DNA of 35,028 nucleotides from an uncultured Psychroserpens sp. (GCA_905479815.1 CAJQOA010000007.1:1-35028); one strand, 5' to 3'; counted from the stretch's first letter, positions 22,488 through 31,728 are shown. The notes: generated by a model from the sequence alone, not told the origin. Made by a program: numbers and translations.

Positions 22488-24515
22488 ATGTTTCGATATA
22501 CTTTCCTTCTATTAATTCTATTGAGTTCTCAAGTGGTTATTTCACAATCTGAAAAACGACCACTTCAACCTTTAGATATTTTTGAACTTGAATGGGCTTC
22601 AGATCCACAAATTTCTCCCGATGGTTCTCAAATAGTGTACAAAAGAAATGGTTTTGATATCATGAAAGACAACTCTAGAGGTAATCTATGGATTATTAAT
22701 AGCGATGGCTCTTCTCACAGAAAATTAACATCTAGAGAGGTCAATGAGTCACAAGCCAAATGGTCACCATCAGGAGACCGTATTGCATTTTCAAGTGCTA
22801 CAGATGAAGGTTCTGAGTTATATATGTATTGGACTAAAACTGGACAAATTGCCAAGCTATCTCAGCTTACAAAATCACCAGGAAATCTCACGTGGTCACC
22901 TGATGGAAACCATTTAGCATTCACGATGTTTATCTCTCAAAAACCTCCAGTAGTTGCTAAAATGCCAACAAAACCAAAAGGTGCAGATTGGGCAAAACCA
23001 GCCCGTATTACAGATCGTTTAAAGCATGAAAGAGATGGCAGTGGTTATATGGAACCTGGATTTACTCATGTTTTTACAATTCCTTCGGAAGGTGGATCTG
23101 CACGTCAAATTACTTCTGATGATTTTAACCATAACAGTAGTTTATCATTTTCTCCTGATGGACAAGACATTTATTTCTCAGCCAACAGAGTGGACGATTG
23201 GGAATATAGATTTAGAAATAGTGAAATTTACAAAGTGAATATTGATTCTAAAAAAATTATAGCACTTACCTCACAAGATGGACCAGACTATAGCGCACAA
23301 GCCTCTCCAGATGGAAAAACTATAGCATTTTTAGGGTTTTTAGATAAAGTTCAAGCCCACCAAAATACAGTTTTACATCTAATGAATACTGATGGTAGCA
23401 ATCGAAAAATCATCTCTTCAAATCTAGATCAAAGCGTTTCTAATATTTCATGGGATACTGAAGGTAAAGGCTTATATTTTACATATGATGACAAAGGAAA
23501 TTCTAAAGTTGCTCATATCACAACCTCTGGCGAAATAACGAAACTAGCAGATAATTTAGGAGGTACAACATTAGGAAGGCCTTATGCTTCTGGTTCGTAT
23601 TCTGTTTCAACTAATGGGACGGTTGTTTTTACGCAAACTCGACCAGAATATCCAGCAGATTTAGCGGTTATTCAGAACAAAAAAGCACCTCAACTCATCA
23701 CGAGTTTAAACTCAGATGTTTTAGATCATCGCCAATTAGGTGAAACAGAAGAAGTCTGGTACAAATCCTCTTTTGATGGACGGGATATTCAAGGATGGAT
23801 TGTTAAACCACCATTTTACGATAGTTCAAAAGCATATCCGTTATTAGTTGAAAATCATGGCGGACCAATCTTAAATTATGGAGACCGTTTTACTGCGGAA
23901 ATCCAACTCTACGCAGCAGATGGTTATGTGGTATTTTACCCAAACCCAAGAGGAAGCACCAGTTATGGTGAAGAATTTGGAAACCTATTATACAATAATT
24001 ATCCAGGTCAAGATTATAATGATGTCATGGATGGTGTAGATCATTTAGTAGAAAATGGCATCGCAGATAACACTAAGTTATTTGTCACTGGCGGAAGCGC
24101 TGGAGGTATTATGACCGCATGGATTATTGGAAAAAATAAGCGTTTTAAAGCTGCTGTAGTTGCAAAACCAGTTATGAATTGGATTAGTAAAACTTTAGTT
24201 GCAGATAATTATTATGGTTATGCCAATTCTAGATATCCAGGGCAACCTTGGGAAAACTTTGAAACCTATTGGAAGTTCTCACCCATCTCCTTAGTTGGTA
24301 ATATTGAAACGCCAACAATGGTAATGGTTGGTCTTAATGATTTGAGAACGCCTCCTAGTGAAGCCAAACAATTGTATCATGCTTTAAAACTTCGAAAAAT
24401 TGAAACTGTTTTAGTAGAAATTCCTGATGCATCTCATGGTATTGCACGTAAACCAAGTAATTTAATAAGTAAGGTAGCGCATACTTTGGCATGGTTTAGG
24501 GCGTATAATAAGTAA
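22488..24515 (+). CDS. S9 family peptidase (prolyl oligopeptidase/acyl-aminoacyl peptidase type)
   Basis: A 675-residue exported serine peptidase with a signal peptide (about 1-19, ending VVISQ). A seven-bladed propeller of WD40-like PD40 repeats occupies about 30-400 (repeated SPDGxxIxF strings such as SPDGQDIYFSANR and SPDGKTIAFLG). The alpha/beta hydrolase domain follows (about 410-675), with NHGGPILNYGDRF, the nucleophile elbow GGSAGG (S537), the Asp near VMVGLNDLRTPPSEA, and His in IPDASHGIARKP. Such enzymes trim oligopeptides in the periplasm. It is divergent from the metal operon and nine bases ahead of the next gene. Confidence 0.93.
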   Translation: MFRYTFLLLILLSSQVVISQSEKRPLQPLDIFELEWASDPQISPDGSQIVYKRNGFDIMKDNSRGNLWIINSDGSSHRKLTSREVNESQAKWSPSGDRIAFSSATDEGSELYMYWTKTGQIAKLSQLTKSPGNLTWSPDGNHLAFTMFISQKPPVVAKMPTKPKGADWAKPARITDRLKHERDGSGYMEPGFTHVFTIPSEGGSARQITSDDFNHNSSLSFSPDGQDIYFSANRVDDWEYRFRNSEIYKVNIDSKKIIALTSQDGPDYSAQASPDGKTIAFLGFLDKVQAHQNTVLHLMNTDGSNRKIISSNLDQSVSNISWDTEGKGLYFTYDDKGNSKVAHITTSGEITKLADNLGGTTLGRPYASGSYSVSTNGTVVFTQTRPEYPADLAVIQNKKAPQLITSLNSDVLDHRQLGETEEVWYKSSFDGRDIQGWIVKPPFYDSSKAYPLLVENHGGPILNYGDRFTAEIQLYAADGYVVFYPNPRGSTSYGEEFGNLLYNNYPGQDYNDVMDGVDHLVENGIADNTKLFVTGGSAGGIMTAWIIGKNKRFKAAVVAKPVMNWISKTLVADNYYGYANSRYPGQPWENFETYWKFSPISLVGNIETPTMVMVGLNDLRTPPSEAKQLYHALKLRKIETVLVEIPDASHGIARKPSNLISKVAHTLAWFRAYNK

Positions 24516-24524
24516 AATCGATAC

Positions 24525-24968
24525 ATGAAAATTAAACTTTTAATAATTTGTTATTTAGCTTTTGGGTATTGTTTTGCTCAAAAAACAATAAAACCGCTTG
24601 ACTTTACTTACGATTCTATACCTATTAATACCAACATTAAAATTCACGATGCAGTGTCATTTAAAAATGTGGTCATTACTTTTGAAAAGGTACTTATAGA
24701 TTCTCGTTGTCCAAAAGATGTAAATTGTGTAAGGGCAGGTGAAGCTAAAATCTTATTATCAATAATTGAAGATGGGGTCTTTCTTAAAAACAAAGAAGTC
24801 ACTATTGACGCTGAGGGTTATATTTTTGCAAGCACAAATATGTGTTATAGAATGAAAAACTACGACATATACATAACCGAATTGTATCCATACCCAAAAT
24901 CTAAAGAGAAAACTAAAGAAGCGTCTTATAATGCTAATTTTTTCGTGATGCGAAATTATCGTCAATGA
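24525..24968 (+). CDS. exported hypothetical protein with DSRCPKDVNCVRAG motif
   Basis: A 147-residue exported protein (signal peptide about 1-18, ending FAQ). The mature domain is beta-rich and contains DSRCPKDVNCVRAGEAKI, a paired-Cys motif seen in many flavobacterial secreted hypotheticals, where the two Cys probably form a disulfide. Function unknown. It follows the S9 peptidase by nine bases and is likely cotranscribed. Its stop codon overlaps by seven bases the end of a convergent small Cys-rich membrane protein gene. Confidence 0.7.
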   Translation: MKIKLLIICYLAFGYCFAQKTIKPLDFTYDSIPINTNIKIHDAVSFKNVVITFEKVLIDSRCPKDVNCVRAGEAKILLSIIEDGVFLKNKEVTIDAEGYIFASTNMCYRMKNYDIYITELYPYPKSKEKTKEASYNANFFVMRNYRQ

Positions 24969-25105
24969 CACCCACAATCATCTTGACCGCAAGCTTTAGA
25001 TCCAGATGTTTTTTTCTTAGGAAGTACGCCAAATTTATTCAATAAAAACCACATCGCTATTGCTAGCGCTATAAAAACTAATATGTTTTGTACTATGGTA
25101 TTCAT
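24962..25105 (-). CDS. FeoB-associated Cys-rich membrane protein
   Basis: A 47-residue protein encoded right after feoB. One membrane helix spans about 5-22 (VQNILVFIALAIAMWFLL), followed by a basic linker (PKKKTSGSK) and a Cys/Asp tail with C39, C44, C46 and His-47, the hallmark of the small FeoB-associated family (PF12669). It probably helps FeoB-mediated ferrous iron transfer; the exact role is not established. It starts 30 bases after the feoB stop. Its stop overlaps the convergent gene ending at 24968. Confidence 0.85.
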   Translation of the reverse strand: MNTIVQNILVFIALAIAMWFLLNKFGVLPKKKTSGSKACGQDDCGCH

Positions 25106-25135
25106 AATTTGTTTGTCGTTAAAACAGTTTAAATC

Positions 25136-27235
25136 TTACTTTAAAAATTGATAAGCAATCAAAGCTACAACATAAGCAAATGCAGTCATAATCACAAGTT
25201 GTAACATTGGCCATTTCCAAGTATTAGTTTCTCGCTTCACAATTGCTAATGTACTCATACATTGCATAGCAAAAGCATAGAATAATAGTAAAGAAATCCC
25301 TGATGCTAGGGTAAATAGTTTACCATCTGTTGTTCTATTTGTGTCTTTAGCCATTCTATTTGTGATGGTATCTACGTCATCATTTTCTACACTATATATC
25401 GTTGCTAATGTTCCTACAAAGACTTCTCGAGCTGCAAATGAGCTTACAATTGCGATTCCTATTTTCCAATCATATCCTAATGGTCTAATGGCAGGTTCTA
25501 TAGCTTGTCCAGCAATACCAATAAAAGAATGTTCTAGTTTATGAGATGATATTTTTTGTTGTAATTCTTCCGAAGATAAATTTTCCGAAGCATACTCAAC
25601 AGTGACAATTTCTTCTGCATTATTGAAACTATCTCCTGGTCCATAAGATGCTAAAAACCACAATACAATCGATATTGCTAAAATGATTTTACCTGCTCCA
25701 AATACAAATGACTTTGTCTTCTCTAAAACTGTTAGTGCTACATTTTTAAATAAAGGCAATTTGTAATTTGGCATTTCTACCACAAAAAAGGTTTTGCTCT
25801 TCATTTTTAGAATCTTATTTAAGATCCAGGCAGAAACAATTGCTGTACCAAAACCAATAAGATAAAGTAACATAAGTGTTAATGGTTGATATCCTAATCC
25901 TAAAAAACGACCTTCGGGAATCACTAATTCTATGATGATTAAATATACTGGCAAACGTGCTGAACAGGTTGTAAATGGTGTCACTAGAATCGTTATCAAA
26001 CGTTCTTTCCAACTTTCAATGTTTCTAGTTGCCATAATTGCTGGAATAGCACATGCAGTTCCTGATATTAATGGTACCACACTTTTACCGCTCAAACCAA
26101 AACGCCTCATAATACGATCCATCAAAAAGACAACACGACTCATATAACCACTCTCTTCTAGGATGGCGATGAACAAAAACAGAAATGCTATTTGTGGAAT
26201 AAATATCACGATACCACCTAGTCCAGGAATAATACCTTCGGTAATTAAATTAGTAAAGACACCTTCTGGCAAAATGCTTTGAGTCCACTCACTTAACCAG
26301 GCAAATGCTCCATCAATAAGCTCCATAGGCACTTGAGCCCACTCATATATTGCTTGAAATATCGTTAATAAGATGACAAAAAAGATGAGATACCCCCAAA
26401 CCTTATGAGTTAAAACTCTATCTAGTTTTATTCTAAGGTCTTTCGCTGTTTTAAGATCAATTGTCTGACCTTGTTTAAGTGTATTATTAATAAATTGATA
26501 GCGTTTTATCGTTTCTTTTTGTTGTAAGCGCTTAAGATCGGCTTTACCTTTAGTTTTAAAACTATTGATAGCATCAATTTCATTTCTATCAACTTTTCCG
26601 AAGTTAACATCCTGTGTAATAACCAACCACAATTTATATAATAACTGATTTGGAAATGCTTTTCTTAGCTTATCAAAATACTCTGTGTCAATTTCCGAAG
26701 CACTTAAACAAGGTGTGCTTGATAACTCTTTATAATTTGTAATGAGCTCTTTGAGTTGATCTATACCTTTATTTTTTCTAGTACTTATAAGGGCAATTTT
26801 AGTTTGCAGTTCTTGTTCTAAATAAGGAATATCTAACTGAATGCCCTTATAGGCCATCCTATCTGACATATTGATAACCAAAATTGTAGGAATCTCTAAA
26901 TCTTTGATCTGAGTATATAAAAGTAAGTTTCGTTTTAAATTTTCAACATCACTTACTACGACTGCAACATCTGGGAAATCTTTATCATTTTTATTGAGGA
27001 GTAACTCAATCACCACATTTTCATCAAGAGAAGACGCGTTTAAACTATAGGTTCCTGGTAAATCAATAATATGAGCTTTAACTCCTCTTGGAAGTTTACA
27101 AATTCCTTCTTTTTTCTCAACCGTAATTCCTGGATAGTTACCAACTTTTTGATTTAAGCCTGTAAGTGCATTAAAAACAGACGTTTTTCCTGTATTTGGA
27201 TTTCCAATAAGTGCAACATTGATTTGTTTAGGCAT
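25136..27235 (-). CDS. feoB: ferrous iron transporter FeoB
   Basis: A 699-residue inner-membrane Fe2+ transporter. The N-terminal G domain has G1 GNPNTGKTS (11-19), G3 DLPGTYSL, and G4 NMSD. Helical GDI-like residues follow (about 165-270), then the membrane domain with two Gate motifs: GYMSRVVFLMDRIMRRFGLSG (a stretch of conserved residues) with SGTACAIPAIMATR, and later SSFAAREVFVGTLATIYSVE. Length is standard. It overlaps feoA by eight bases and is followed by the small Cys-rich membrane protein, forming a complete feo operon. Confidence 0.97.
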   Translation of the reverse strand: MPKQINVALIGNPNTGKTSVFNALTGLNQKVGNYPGITVEKKEGICKLPRGVKAHIIDLPGTYSLNASSLDENVVIELLLNKNDKDFPDVAVVVSDVENLKRNLLLYTQIKDLEIPTILVINMSDRMAYKGIQLDIPYLEQELQTKIALISTRKNKGIDQLKELITNYKELSSTPCLSASEIDTEYFDKLRKAFPNQLLYKLWLVITQDVNFGKVDRNEIDAINSFKTKGKADLKRLQQKETIKRYQFINNTLKQGQTIDLKTAKDLRIKLDRVLTHKVWGYLIFFVILLTIFQAIYEWAQVPMELIDGAFAWLSEWTQSILPEGVFTNLITEGIIPGLGGIVIFIPQIAFLFLFIAILEESGYMSRVVFLMDRIMRRFGLSGKSVVPLISGTACAIPAIMATRNIESWKERLITILVTPFTTCSARLPVYLIIIELVIPEGRFLGLGYQPLTLMLLYLIGFGTAIVSAWILNKILKMKSKTFFVVEMPNYKLPLFKNVALTVLEKTKSFVFGAGKIILAISIVLWFLASYGPGDSFNNAEEIVTVEYASENLSSEELQQKISSHKLEHSFIGIAGQAIEPAIRPLGYDWKIGIAIVSSFAAREVFVGTLATIYSVENDDVDTITNRMAKDTNRTTDGKLFTLASGISLLLFYAFAMQCMSTLAIVKRETNTWKWPMLQLVIMTAFAYVVALIAYQFLK

Positions 27236-27461
27236 TAGAAATCTCTATTAAAATGTGAATAGCAGTTTCTTTTCTTATCGCTAAGTGAGTACCATTAATA
27301 TTAAGATACATTGGATCTGCAAAAGGAGCAACTTGTACAAGTTCAACAGAGTTACCTGGCAAACACCCCATTTCTAGGAGTTTAAGCGGCACATGAATAG
27401 AGGAAACATCGGTAATAATACCCTGTTGACCTCGTTTAATATCTGCTAAAGTGAATTTCAA
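27228..27461 (-). CDS. feoA: ferrous iron transport accessory protein FeoA
   Basis: A 77-residue SH3-like cytosolic protein that binds and tunes FeoB. Family marks are TLADIKRGQQG, LLEMGCLPGN, and LAIRKETAIHILIE. The start codon is TTG at 27461; there is an in-frame stop shortly upstream and no ATG giving a full-length protein, so TTG is the most likely start. A TATTTTTG -7 box lies about 30 bases upstream, overlapped by a sequence similar to the operator of the DtxR-type repressor operon. Confidence 0.93.
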   Translation of the reverse strand: MKFTLADIKRGQQGIITDVSSIHVPLKLLEMGCLPGNSVELVQVAPFADPMYLNINGTHLAIRKETAIHILIEISNA

Positions 27462-27477
27462 GCTTATTTAGATTGAT

Positions 27478-27495
27478 TTTAAGTAAGCAAAAATA
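27478..27495 (-). promoter_or_regulatory. feoA promoter -7 box with overlapping metal-regulator-like site
   Basis: Minus strand TATTTTTG (27495-27488) matches TAnnTTTG. The overlapping sequence TTTAAGTAAGCAAAAA (plus strand 27478-27493) matches TTTAAGTATGCTTAAA upstream of the repressor operon at 13 of 16 positions, including an unbroken TTTAAGTA. Downstream, GCTTACTTAA and CTAAATAAGC form an imperfect palindrome. A repressor bound here would cover the -7 box. Confidence 0.5.
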
Positions 27496-27532
27496 AAGGA
27501 AAATTTCAGTGTAAAAAAATTGTAATTGGTTT

Positions 27533-28201
27533 TTATTGATATTCCTTTTTAAGTCGCTTAATATCTTGTATTAAAGAGTCTACAGAAGTTGGGCTTATTC
27601 CATTGTATAAACCTCTAATCTGCTTGTTTTTATCTATAAGTGCAAAGTTTTCGGTGTGAATCATTCCGTAGTCCTCAGAATTATCATCTTTTACGACTAG
27701 GTATGATTTTCTTGCCAGGTCATAAATTTGTTTTCGGTCTCCTGTGACAAGATTCCATTTACTATCATTCACGCCTTTCTTAATAGCATAACGTTTTAAT
27801 TGTGCTACTGAATCTATTTCTGGTGTCACAGAATGTGATAATAACATGACCTCATCGTCATTCAAAATTTCTATTTGAACACGTGCCATTTGATCTGTCA
27901 TAATTGGGCAAATGGTTTGACATGTCGTGAAAAAGAAATCTGCTACGTAAATTTTATTTTCATATGTGTCTTGAGTAATCGTCTCTCCATTTTGATTAAT
28001 AAGTTCAAAATCTGCTATTTTATGATGCTTTTTTTTATGCTGAATAGTACTATCTACTAATTCTGCGTCTACTCTATTTGGAGCATAAATAGGTAATGGC
28101 TGTTCAACATTTAAAGCTGAATAAATAAAATATATAATTACACCTGATACGATAGTAAGAACGAAAAAAAATACTTTGAGCTGTTTTAGATACCTCAACA
28201 T
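27533..28201 (-). CDS. SCO1/SenC family copper chaperone-like protein
   Basis: A 222-residue membrane-anchored thioredoxin-fold protein (membrane helix about 10-30). Copper ligands are C94 and C98 in TTCQTICPIM and H182 in GMIHTENFALID, the standard CxxxCP...H set. It should load the CuA site of cytochrome c oxidase or act as a thiol reductase in its assembly, on the periplasmic side. It is downstream of no other gene on its strand for over 100 bases and not part of the feo operon (71 bases separate it from feoA, which lies behind its own -7 box). Confidence 0.93.
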   Translation of the reverse strand: MLRYLKQLKVFFFVLTIVSGVIIYFIYSALNVEQPLPIYAPNRVDAELVDSTIQHKKKHHKIADFELINQNGETITQDTYENKIYVADFFFTTCQTICPIMTDQMARVQIEILNDDEVMLLSHSVTPEIDSVAQLKRYAIKKGVNDSKWNLVTGDRKQIYDLARKSYLVVKDDNSEDYGMIHTENFALIDKNKQIRGLYNGISPTSVDSLIQDIKRLKKEYQ

Positions 28202-28249
28202 AAACTGATAATTAAGACTTTAACAATTGTGATTTGTAAGTTTGGATTG

Positions 28250-28257
28250 CAAAAATA
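28250..28257 (-). promoter_or_regulatory. -7 box of the SCO1-like gene
   Basis: Minus strand TATTTTTG, full match to TAnnTTTG, 48 bases before the ATG at 28201. The nearest TTTG upstream is only 14 bases away. Confidence 0.35.
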
Positions 28258-28318
28258 CGACACAATAGCAACAAAATGTGTACTTTTAACATGCTATTAG
28301 AATAAAAAGAAAAACATT

Positions 28319-30256
28319 ATGAAATTAAGACTACTCCTTTTATTAGGTCTCTATACAACCCTATCCTTCTCTCAAGATTATAATGAAACTTTAGATGCTA
28401 TTAGAGAATCTGAAGCTAAGTCTGCGTTAAATCACATGATGCAACGTTCAAACCTCAACACAGGTAATTATGATTTAAAATATCATAGACTAGAATTAGA
28501 TATTGATCCATCGGTTGCATTTATTACTGGTGACATCACTAGTTATTTTGAAGCAAAAAGTGATATGACTACAGTGACGTTTGATTTAACATCAAACATG
28601 GTTGTTTCTCAAGTTTTACAAAGAGGGAACATATTAGCCTTTACTCAAAATGCAGATGATGAATTAGTAATTACTTTACCTGTGACTCAAAACACTGGTG
28701 TTTTAGATTCTCTCACAGTGAGTTATTCTGGAAACCCAATAAGCTCTGGTTTTGGTTCATTTGAACAAACACAACATAATGGTGATCCAGTAATTTGGAC
28801 GCTTTCTGAACCTTATGGAGCTAAAGCTTGGTGGCCTTGTAAGCAAGATTTGATTGATAAAATAGACTCTATTGATGTGTTTATGACAACGCCACAATTT
28901 AACCCATCTAACGAAGAATATATTTCGGTATCTAACGGTCTTGAACAAAGTCAAATTATCAACGGAACAGATAAAACAACACATTTCAAGCATCGTTATC
29001 CAATACCAGCATATCTTATTGCGATTGCTGCTACCAATTACGAAGTGTATTCTCATACAGTTCCAAATAATGGGAACCCTTTTGATATTGTAAATTATGT
29101 TTACCCAGAAAGTTTAGCAAATGCTCAAGCAGGCACACCTATCACTGTAGATATCATGAATATTTACACGAATCTATTTGAAGAATATCCTTATGCAGAT
29201 GAAAAATATGGTCATGCCCAATTTGGTTGGGGAGGAGGTATGGAACATACAACTGTTTCATTCATGGGGAGTTTTGGACGCAACCTTGTTGCCCACGAGC
29301 TAGCCCATCAATGGTTTGGAAATAAAATTACCTGCGGAAGCTGGAAAGACATCTGGCTTAACGAAGGTTTTGCAACATACCTCTCTGGAATTACTATAGA
29401 AAATTTAGACGGTAATGATGCGTTTACAACTTGGAAACAGCAACGAAATAACTCTATAACGTCTCAAACTAGTGGATCTGTATATCTTACAGATGCAGAT
29501 ACAACAAGTGTTAGTAGAATTTTTAGTGGACGATTATCTTACAATAAAGGATCAATGGTTTTACATATGCTTAGAAAAAAACTTGGAGACGCACCCTTTT
29601 TTCAAGCTTTACAAACGTATTTGGCGAGCTCACAGCATGCTTATGATTATGCTAAAACGGAAGATTTTATCAATATAGTTGAAACATCGTCTGCAGAGGA
29701 TTTAACTGAGTTTTTTGATGATTGGTTATACAATCAAGGATATCCTAGCTATACCATAAACTGGAATCAACCTATAACTAATCAGGTTTCAATAACTATT
29801 GCGCAAACACAAAGTCACCCTTCGGTTTCCTTTTTTGAAGCTCCAGTTCCTGTGCGCTTGGTTGGAACACTTGGAGAAACATTAAATCTTGTTTTAGACA
29901 ATACTACTAATCAGCAAAACTTTTTAGAGAGTGTAGGGTTTGAGGTTCAAAGCATCCTTTTTGACCCTGAGTCTGATCTCATATCTAGAAATAACAGTGT
30001 GGTTTTAGGTGTTGACGATTTAGAGATCGCTAATAGTTTATTGGTATATCCTAATCCGACTTCTGATGTCTTATTTATTGACAAGCCTTCAAGTTTAGAT
30101 ATTTCAGAAATAAAAATCTTTAACCCATTAGGTCAACTTGTTAATCAATTGCCATATACCTCCACTTTAGATACATCTATTTGGACTTCAGGACTATTCT
30201 TTATTAAATTTCAAACCAAAGATGGTGTCATTACTAAAACGGTGTTAAAAAAGTAA
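28319..30256 (+). CDS. M1 family aminopeptidase with T9SS type A sorting domain
   Basis: A 645-residue exported zinc aminopeptidase. It has a signal peptide (about 1-19, ending SFSQ), an M1 beta-saddle N-domain, the exopeptidase motif GGGMEH (WGGGMEHTTVS), and the zinc motif HELAH (H326, E327, H330) with third ligand E349 in WLNEGFATY, the exact HExxHx18E spacing. The last 75 residues (about 570-645) are a type IX sorting domain: LVYPNPTSDVLFID, an IKIFNPLGQLV strand, and the GLFFIKFQTKDGVITKTVLKK terminal signal. So it is probably secreted to the cell surface, unlike most M1 enzymes, and lacks the long C-terminal helical domain of PepN. Confidence 0.95.
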   Translation: MKLRLLLLLGLYTTLSFSQDYNETLDAIRESEAKSALNHMMQRSNLNTGNYDLKYHRLELDIDPSVAFITGDITSYFEAKSDMTTVTFDLTSNMVVSQVLQRGNILAFTQNADDELVITLPVTQNTGVLDSLTVSYSGNPISSGFGSFEQTQHNGDPVIWTLSEPYGAKAWWPCKQDLIDKIDSIDVFMTTPQFNPSNEEYISVSNGLEQSQIINGTDKTTHFKHRYPIPAYLIAIAATNYEVYSHTVPNNGNPFDIVNYVYPESLANAQAGTPITVDIMNIYTNLFEEYPYADEKYGHAQFGWGGGMEHTTVSFMGSFGRNLVAHELAHQWFGNKITCGSWKDIWLNEGFATYLSGITIENLDGNDAFTTWKQQRNNSITSQTSGSVYLTDADTTSVSRIFSGRLSYNKGSMVLHMLRKKLGDAPFFQALQTYLASSQHAYDYAKTEDFINIVETSSAEDLTEFFDDWLYNQGYPSYTINWNQPITNQVSITIAQTQSHPSVSFFEAPVPVRLVGTLGETLNLVLDNTTNQQNFLESVGFEVQSILFDPESDLISRNNSVVLGVDDLEIANSLLVYPNPTSDVLFIDKPSSLDISEIKIFNPLGQLVNQLPYTSTLDTSIWTSGLFFIKFQTKDGVITKTVLKK

Positions 30257-30277
30257 TTATAAATCGTGCTAAAACAC

Positions 30278-30285
30278 TACTTTTG
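30278..30285 (+). promoter_or_regulatory. -7 box of rseP
   Basis: TACTTTTG matches TAnnTTTG, 29 bases before the ATG at 30315. No TTTG at -33, but the element lies outside the preceding coding region (stop at 30256), supporting a separate rseP transcript. Confidence 0.4.
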
Positions 30286-30314
30286 TCGCTTAGAATTTTT
30301 ATGATTTAAGATAC

Positions 30315-31640
30315 ATGGAGTTTGTAATTAGAATATCTCAGTTTTTATTGAGTCTTTCACTACTAATCGTATTACACGAATTAGGTCACTTTATACCAGC
30401 AAAACTATTTAAAACCAGAGTAGAAAAGTTTTATCTATTTTTTGACGTTAAGTTTTCTTTATTTAAAAAGAAAATTGGCGGTACTGAATATGGAATTGGC
30501 TGGTTACCATTAGGTGGTTATGTAAAAATAGCAGGAATGATGGATGAGAGCATGGACAAAGAGCAAATGGCTCAACCACCAAAACCTTGGGAATTTCGTT
30601 CAAAACCAGCTTGGCAACGTTTAATAATAATGTTGGGTGGAGTTACAGTAAACTTTATACTTGCCTATGTGATATATGTGTTCTTAGCTTTTGGTTATGG
30701 TGATACTGATATTGCTGCCAGTAGTGTAAAAGATGGATATACAGTTACTAATCCTATTTTAACCAATTTAGGTTTAAAAACAGGTGATAATGTTGTGTCT
30801 ATTAATGGTGAAAAAGTAACTATGGTTTCTGAAATAAGAAAGAAACTAATTGAAGCTGAAAAATTAACGGTTATAAGTAACAACGAAACTAAAGAAATCA
30901 CACTTCCTGAAGATTTCTTAGGTCAATTAAGCACAGGAGACAGTAGAAGCTTTTTTGGTTTACGTTATCCGTTTGTTGTAGAACATGTTATTGATACTCT
31001 AGCGAACAAAGGTAAAGACCTTAAAACTGGAGATATTATAATGGCTATTAATAATGAGCCCTTAAAGTATTCTGATGAATTAGGAGATAGAATAAAGCCA
31101 TTAGCAGGTACTGAAGTTTCTGTTGATATTCTTAGAGATGGGAAAACCATCCCAATGACACTAAATGTTGGTAATGATGGGAGACTCGGTATTATTTCAG
31201 GTGGTACTTTAAGTGATCTAGAAAAATTAGACTATTATGATATTGTAAGAAAAGAATATGGTTTTGGAGAAAGTTTTGTTGTAGGCTTTGATAAATTCAC
31301 AACACAAGTATCATCTTACGGTGTACAACTTAAAAAAATATTCACACCTAGTACTGGTGCCTATAAAGGTGTTGGAGGCTTTAAAGCAATATATAGTATT
31401 TTTCCTGGTCAATGGAGCTGGCAAGCTTTTTGGGGTCTTACTGCTTTTCTATCTATTATGTTAGGTGTACTTAACTTATTGCCTATACCTGTTTTAGATG
31501 GTGGCCATGTGATGTTTTTACTATATGAAATCATTTCTGGTAGAACACCAAATGAGAAGTTTTTAGAGCGTGCTCAGTTAGTTGGGTTTATTGTATTAAT
31601 TGCTATGGTACTGTCTGCCAATATTAATGATTGGATTTAA
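30315..31640 (+). CDS. rseP: site-2 protease RseP (M50 zinc metalloprotease)
   Basis: A 441-residue intramembrane zinc protease. HELGH at 21-25 is in the first membrane helix, and the third ligand Asp is in NLLPIPVLDGGHVMF near the C-terminus (about 388-402). Two PDZ domains lie between (about 115-200 and 205-290), with GLKTGDNVVSINGEKV and NKGKDLKTGDIIMAINNEPL as ligand-loop strings. The four-helix membrane layout and length fit RseP. It cleaves anti-sigma factors and remnant signal peptides; the ECF/anti-sigma pair at 14.1-16.8 kb is a conceivable client, inferred only. Confidence 0.96.
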   Translation: MEFVIRISQFLLSLSLLIVLHELGHFIPAKLFKTRVEKFYLFFDVKFSLFKKKIGGTEYGIGWLPLGGYVKIAGMMDESMDKEQMAQPPKPWEFRSKPAWQRLIIMLGGVTVNFILAYVIYVFLAFGYGDTDIAASSVKDGYTVTNPILTNLGLKTGDNVVSINGEKVTMVSEIRKKLIEAEKLTVISNNETKEITLPEDFLGQLSTGDSRSFFGLRYPFVVEHVIDTLANKGKDLKTGDIIMAINNEPLKYSDELGDRIKPLAGTEVSVDILRDGKTIPMTLNVGNDGRLGIISGGTLSDLEKLDYYDIVRKEYGFGESFVVGFDKFTTQVSSYGVQLKKIFTPSTGAYKGVGGFKAIYSIFPGQWSWQAFWGLTAFLSIMLGVLNLLPIPVLDGGHVMFLLYEIISGRTPNEKFLERAQLVGFIVLIAMVLSANINDWI

Positions 31641-31672
31641 TAAAAAAAATCATTTTTTTTTTAAAAAAAATG

Positions 31673-31703
31673 TTTGACAAACTTAAAATTTAATATATAT
31701 TTG
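31673..31703 (+). promoter_or_regulatory. promoter of the tRNA-Asn gene
   Basis: TTTG (31673-31676), 19 bases, TATATTTG (31696-31703): a textbook Bacteroidota promoter. The tRNA begins 26 bases after the -7 box. Confidence 0.75.
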
Positions 31704-31728
31704 CGCTCGCTAACGCGATAAATAACCT

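Noticed and set aside
28757-29056. Minus-strand ORF of 99 codons
   Set aside because: Shadow of the M1 aminopeptidase catalytic region, which is clearly coding.
31641-31672. A/T runs after rseP as an intrinsic terminator
   Set aside because: The possible stem is only A-T pairs with no GC core, so stability is doubtful; it could still aid termination.
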